Source of the DNA: Dechloromonas sp.
GTDB lineage: Bacteria > Pseudomonadota > Gammaproteobacteria > Burkholderiales > Rhodocyclaceae
DNA length: 9,604 nucleotides
Assembly: GCA_017302355.1 (NCBI GenBank)
Contig: JAFLDQ010000137.1
Location: 1-9,604 of the forward strand
Reading direction: 5' to 3'
Of this stretch, positions 6,853 through 9,604 are shown piece by piece (position 1 is the stretch's first letter; every line of letters begins with the position of its first letter). The position numbers were made by a program, and so were the translations under genes. The notes under the pieces are model-generated. The model saw only the letters and a program-made list of their open reading frames with translations, had not been told where the DNA came from and searched no databases.

Positions 6853-8034
6853 TCAATGACCGGGGCAGGCGTTGAAACCCGGAGTTTCCTCATGCGACCT
6901 CCGTTCGCGGCGCTCCACTCGGCTCAACAGCGAGGGCTTGCCGGCCAGGTGGTCGGAGAAGATGCCGGGACGAATCGACTCGAGCCGCTCATACACGCGC
7001 AACGCGGTCGTCACGGCGGCACGCTCCGAGGCGCACAGGAACGGGCTCATCCGGTCGTAGCGGCCGGTCGACAGGAAGTTGGAGCAGCCGCACCAGTTCA
7101 TGCAGTATTCCCGGATGCCGCACCCGGAGCATGGCGAGGTCGCCCCGGCGGCCGGATCGGTACAGAACCGGCCTTCCTGCTGCGGGGCGAGTCCGTCACG
7201 GATGTTGCCCACGCAATGCGGCCCGCCCCGGCCGTCGCCGATCAGCCGCTCACAAGGATAGATCGCGCCTTCCGCCGAGAAGGCGATCTCCCGGCTCCCC
7301 ATCTGGCAGCGTTCCGAGCGCTGATATCCCCCGCGCAGCAGGACGGCGATCTTGCTGTCGAGGATGCTGACGAAATGGGGGTCGTCCTCCAGGTGGGCCC
7401 GCACATAGGCGTCGCCAATGCTGCCGTAGATGCCGGGCAGTTTCGCCGCATCCTCCGCGCGCCACGGCGCGGTCACGTCGGGATTGAGGTAGATCTGCCG
7501 GACGCCGAGCGCCGACAGGAAGGCGACCGATCCCGGCAGGTCGTCCAGCGTCTCGGGACGATAGACCGAATTGACCATGACCAGTGGCAGGCGCTTCAGC
7601 GCGATGCCGATCGTCTTCAGCGCCTTGGCCGAGCTCGCCCTGCCGTTGCGGTACTTGCGGAATCGGTCCTGGACCTGCGGCGGTCCGTCGCAGCTCACGC
7701 AAAGGACGATCCCGTGCTCGCGCAGGAAGTCGGCGATGTCGTCGGAGAAGATCGTGCCGTTGGTGACGACCGAGAGCGTGACGGCGCTCCGCTCGTAGCC
7801 CGGATGACTTTCGATGAGATCGACGATCTTCGTCAGCAGATCGAACTCGAGGAGCGGTTCGCCGCCAAAGAAGCCGATGTCGATCTCTTCTCCGCTCGCC
7901 GACGAGGCGAAGATGGACTCGACGATCCGTTCGGCAACCTCGATCGGCATCCGGCCGGCGCGTTTGTCGATGTAGCAATAGGCGCACCTGAGATTGCACT
8001 GATGCGTGAGACAGAGCGTGTATTTCCTGGCCAT
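6853..8034 (-). CDS. Radical SAM/SPASM domain protein
   Basis: A 393-residue enzyme. The N-terminus has the radical SAM motif CX3CX2C at Cys13, Cys17, Cys20 (HQCNLRCAYCY) and GGEP at residues 57-60, which help bind the [4Fe-4S] cluster and S-adenosylmethionine. The C-terminal part is a SPASM domain with auxiliary clusters: Cys243, Cys261 (GAIYPC), then CX2CX5CX3C at Cys302, 305, 311, 315, and Cys334; further cysteines are 274, 291 and 317. SPASM enzymes such as PqqE, MftC and anaerobic sulfatase-maturing enzymes modify peptides or proteins, so a protein substrate is likely but not shown. The start at 8034 has AAGGAG 5 bases upstream. The frame is open to 8145, but that part overlaps the promoter. 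It heads a likely two-gene operon with the 134-residue protein. The exact subfamily is not recognised. Confidence 0.93.
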   Translation of the reverse strand: MARKYTLCLTHQCNLRCAYCYIDKRAGRMPIEVAERIVESIFASSASGEEIDIGFFGGEPLLEFDLLTKIVDLIESHPGYERSAVTLSVVTNGTIFSDDIADFLREHGIVLCVSCDGPPQVQDRFRKYRNGRASSAKALKTIGIALKRLPLVMVNSVYRPETLDDLPGSVAFLSALGVRQIYLNPDVTAPWRAEDAAKLPGIYGSIGDAYVRAHLEDDPHFVSILDSKIAVLLRGGYQRSERCQMGSREIAFSAEGAIYPCERLIGDGRGGPHCVGNIRDGLAPQQEGRFCTDPAAGATSPCSGCGIREYCMNWCGCSNFLSTGRYDRMSPFLCASERAAVTTALRVYERLESIRPGIFSDHLAGKPSLLSRVERRERRSHEETPGFNACPGH

Positions 8035-8105
8035 CGCCGCTCCTTCGCTGCGTGCACGACCTGCGGCTCGTGCGCTGCCGGGTTCGTCGTTGTCGAAGGC
8101 TTCGA

Positions 8106-8121
8106 TGCAAGAACCCGGCCA
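8106..8121 (-). promoter_or_regulatory. Sigma-54 (-24/-12) promoter of the radical SAM operon
   Basis: The minus strand reads TGGCCGGGTTCTTGCA. It matches TGGC, G at position 7 and TTGCA of the RpoN consensus with exact spacing, slightly better than the hybO copy. The predicted start point is near 8095, giving a leader of about 60 bases before the ATG at 8034. This makes the radical SAM pair a separate unit from hypF and puts it under the same kind of control as hybO. Confidence 0.75.
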
Positions 8122-8139
8122 GAAAGCAATGTCGCCTGT

Positions 8140-8152
8140 TTTCAATCACTTG
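8140..8152 (+). promoter_or_regulatory. IHF-like site upstream of the radical SAM promoter
   Basis: The plus strand reads TTTCAATCACTTG, matching 8 of 9 defined positions of WATCAANNNNTTR. It lies 45-57 bases upstream of the predicted start, between the promoter and the dyads further up. The surrounding block (8132-8152) is the best conserved non-coding stretch between the two repeat copies. Confidence 0.45.
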
Positions 8153-8182
8153 CAGCGATTCGCCACGAAAGGGTATCGCGGA

Positions 8183-8203
8183 TGTGGAAACCCGGTTTGC
8201 AGA
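8183..8203. promoter_or_regulatory. Degenerate upstream dyad matching the hybO one
   Basis: TGTGGAA-N7-TTGCAGA has an intact left half and 5 of 7 matches to TTCCACA in the right half. Its position relative to the promoter is the same as that of the perfect dyad at 6064-6084, centred about 98 bases upstream of the predicted start. It is a candidate weaker site for the same activator. Confidence 0.3.
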
Positions 8204-8217
8204 ACCCGCCTGCAAAC
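8195..8217. promoter_or_regulatory. Perfect 8-bp inverted repeat between hypF and the radical SAM promoter
   Basis: GTTTGCAG-N7-CTGCAAAC is perfect over 8 bp and is centred about 111 bases upstream of the predicted radical SAM start and 17 bases beyond the hypF stop. It could be an activator site specific to this promoter or a hypF 3' hairpin; no T run follows on the minus strand. It overlaps the degenerate dyad and has no counterpart in copy B. Confidence 0.4.
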
Positions 8218-8233
8218 GGTCAGCATCCTTGCA

Positions 8234-9604
8234 CTACGGCAGGGCGATCCCTTCGGTCATCCGCCGCGCCACCCAGGCCTGCCCGAGCGCGAGGCCGCCA
8301 TCGTTGGGCGGCCCCTGGCGCGCCTCGAGCAAGGTCACGCCTTGTGCTTGCAGATGCCGGCGCAGGGCGGACATCAGCACGGCATTCATCGAACAGCCGC
8401 CTCCTGCCGCGATTTTTGCCCCTTCTTTCCGGTCGACCGCGGCAAGCGCCCATTCCGCAAGGCCGGCGGCGACCGTGGCGTGGAACAGCGCGGCGCCTTG
8501 GCCAGGATCGTCACACTCGAGCAGAAGCGGCAGCAGCGGCGAGAAGTCGAGTTCGTTGCCGCGGATCGCATGGCCGCCGGGTAGCGCGGACTCGGGACCG
8601 TGCGCGGCGGCCAGCCCTTCCAGTTCCATCGCCGCCTGTCCCTCGTAACGCGACTCGGCGCGCAACCCGAGCAGGCCGGCGGCGGCGTCGAACCAGCGAC
8701 CGAGGCTCGAAGCCGCCGGGCAACGCAGATCGCGGGCGAGCATGGCCAGCAACGGGCCGGCATCGCGCCCGGGATAGCGCTTCTTCAACCAGCCGGGCAC
8801 GCGCCCTTCCAGTCCGGCGCCATGCAGGGCCGCCACCGCCATGCGCCAGGGTTCGCGGGCGGCGCGATCGCCGCCGGGAAGCCGCAGCGGCCGCAGATGC
8901 CCCAGCCGGTCGCACCGGGCGCCGTCGACGCGCAACAGTTCTCCGCCCCACAGGCCGCCATCCGGCCCGAGGCCGACACCGTCGATGGCGAGACCGATCA
9001 AAGGCCCGTTGACCCCATGATCGGCGCAGATCGCCGCAACATGCGCGTGATGGTGCGCCACGGCGACCGCCGGAATGCCGCGCTCGGCCGCCAGGCGCAG
9101 CGCCAGATGGGTTGACGCGAGATCCGGATGCAGATCGTGCGCGATCCGGTCGGGCCGCACATCGAGGATGGCGAGCAGGTGGGCGACGGTTTCCTCGAGG
9201 AAGCCGATGGCCGCCGCGTTGTCGAGGCCGCCGATGTGCTGCGACAGGAAGGCCTCCCCGCCCCGCAGCACGCAAACCGTGTTCTTCAGGTAGCCGCCGA
9301 GCGCCAGCACGGCCGGTCCGTCGCCGGCGAGCGGTATCGGCGCCGGCACGTACCCGCGGGCACGGCGAATGAAGGCGGGGCCGGCGCGCACCACGGAGTC
9401 GTCGCAGCGGACGGCGATTTCCCGGTCATGAACGAGAAAGGCATCGGCGATGCCGGCCAGTCTTCGTTGCGCCTCGTCATCGCCGATGACCAGCGGTTCG
9501 CCGTGCGGGTTGGCGCTGGTCATGACCAGCAGCAGATCGCTGATCCCGGCGACCCAGCCGGCGCCCGCCGGACGGCCGGCCGCCTCGTGCCAGAGCAGCA
9601 GGTG
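8234..9604 (-). CDS. hypF: Hydrogenase maturation carbamoyltransferase HypF (N-terminal part outside the window)
   Basis: The C-terminal 456 residues of HypF are visible; the frame is open at the right edge, and roughly 300 residues (acylphosphatase domain, zinc fingers, start of the YrdC-like domain) lie outside. HypF uses carbamoyl phosphate and ATP to carbamoylate the C-terminal Cys of HypE, the first step in making the cyanide ligands. The visible part starts in the YrdC-like domain (HLLLWHEAAGRPAG, then LVMTSANPHGEPLV), followed by the Kae1-like domain with LALGGYLKNTV, the metal-binding AHHHAH (about visible residues 183-188), DGVGLGPDGGLWGGE and GGGCSMN near 401-407. The stop is TAG at 8234. 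It lies upstream of the hydrogenase genes in the same direction. Its 3' end is duplicated at 6118-6352. Identification is certain. Confidence 0.96.
   Translation of the reverse strand, partial: HLLLWHEAAGRPAGAGWVAGISDLLLVMTSANPHGEPLVIGDDEAQRRLAGIADAFLVHDREIAVRCDDSVVRAGPAFIRRARGYVPAPIPLAGDGPAVLALGGYLKNTVCVLRGGEAFLSQHIGGLDNAAAIGFLEETVAHLLAILDVRPDRIAHDLHPDLASTHLALRLAAERGIPAVAVAHHHAHVAAICADHGVNGPLIGLAIDGVGLGPDGGLWGGELLRVDGARCDRLGHLRPLRLPGGDRAAREPWRMAVAALHGAGLEGRVPGWLKKRYPGRDAGPLLAMLARDLRCPAASSLGRWFDAAAGLLGLRAESRYEGQAAMELEGLAAAHGPESALPGGHAIRGNELDFSPLLPLLLECDDPGQGAALFHATVAAGLAEWALAAVDRKEGAKIAAGGGCSMNAVLMSALRRHLQAQGVTLLEARQGPPNDGGLALGQAWVARRMTEGIALP

Larger units (their letters stand above)
8086..8475 (-). 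repeat. Direct repeat copy A: intact hypF 3' end plus sigma-54 control region
   Basis: This is the partner of 5966-6352. It includes the last 80 or so codons of the intact hypF, the intergenic region and the -24/-12 promoter. The two copies are in the same orientation and bracket the radical SAM and 134-residue genes. The coding part is intact here and decayed in copy B, so copy A carries the functional hypF end. Confidence 0.85.

Noticed and set aside
8035..8145. Possible 37-residue N-terminal extension of the radical SAM protein
   Set aside because: It would start at TTG inside the IHF-like site and run through the -24/-12 promoter; a good AAGGAG lies before the ATG at 8034, and the family motif begins 13 residues after that start.
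5938..9012. Open plus-strand frame of over 1000 codons across the hybO upstream region, the radical SAM gene and hypF
   Set aside because: It runs antisense through three genes with clear motifs, and its translation is low-complexity Arg/Ala/Pro-rich sequence. GC-rich DNA commonly leaves such antisense frames open.

Overview
The window is GC-rich and every gene I can support lies on the minus strand, so transcription runs from high to low coordinates. It is a membrane-bound uptake [NiFe]-hydrogenase locus. The structural gene order (Tat-exported small subunit, four-cluster ferredoxin, NrfD-type membrane protein, large subunit, maturation protease) is that of the Escherichia coli hyb (hydrogenase-2, group 1c) operon. 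High GC, this gene order, sigma-54-type promoters and a HupF-like chaperone suggest a proteobacterium, plausibly a betaproteobacterium of the Rhodocyclales type. The taxonomic guess is inference only.

Layout, read in the direction of transcription. (1) 9604-8234: 3' part of hypF (cyanide-ligand synthesis), cut by the window edge. (2) 8233-8035: intergenic region with a -24/-12 (sigma-54) promoter, an IHF-like site and upstream dyads. (3) 8034-6853: a radical SAM/SPASM protein, then 6801-6397: a cysteine-free 134-residue protein that I do not recognise. (4) 6396-5892: a gene-free stretch holding a hairpin, a decayed second copy of the hypF 3' end, and a second -24/-12 promoter with the same upstream architecture. 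(5) 5891-797: hybO, hybA, hybB, hybC, tightly packed. (6) A hairpin with a T-rich tail at 770-741, then hybD (731-252) and a HypC/HupF-family chaperone (252-1, cut by the edge).

How it works together: HypF, with Hyp proteins outside the window, supplies the Fe(CN)2CO group. The HypC/HupF chaperone and HybD act on the large subunit HybC: nickel loading, then removal of a 15-residue C-terminal tail. HybO carries the Tat signal that exports the HybO-HybC dimer. HybA and HybB pass electrons from H2 to the quinone pool. The two sigma-54-like promoters imply that the radical SAM pair and the hydrogenase operon answer to the same activator.

The most notable feature is the radical SAM/SPASM plus 134-residue pair. 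It sits between two direct repeats about 2.12 kb apart, each made of the hypF 3' end plus the sigma-54 control region. This looks like a cassette that entered, or was trapped by duplication in, an ancestral hypF-promoter-hybO junction, so that it and the hydrogenase now have matching promoters. Its function is unknown. A peptide- or protein-modifying system linked to the hydrogenase is the hypothesis I consider most worth testing.
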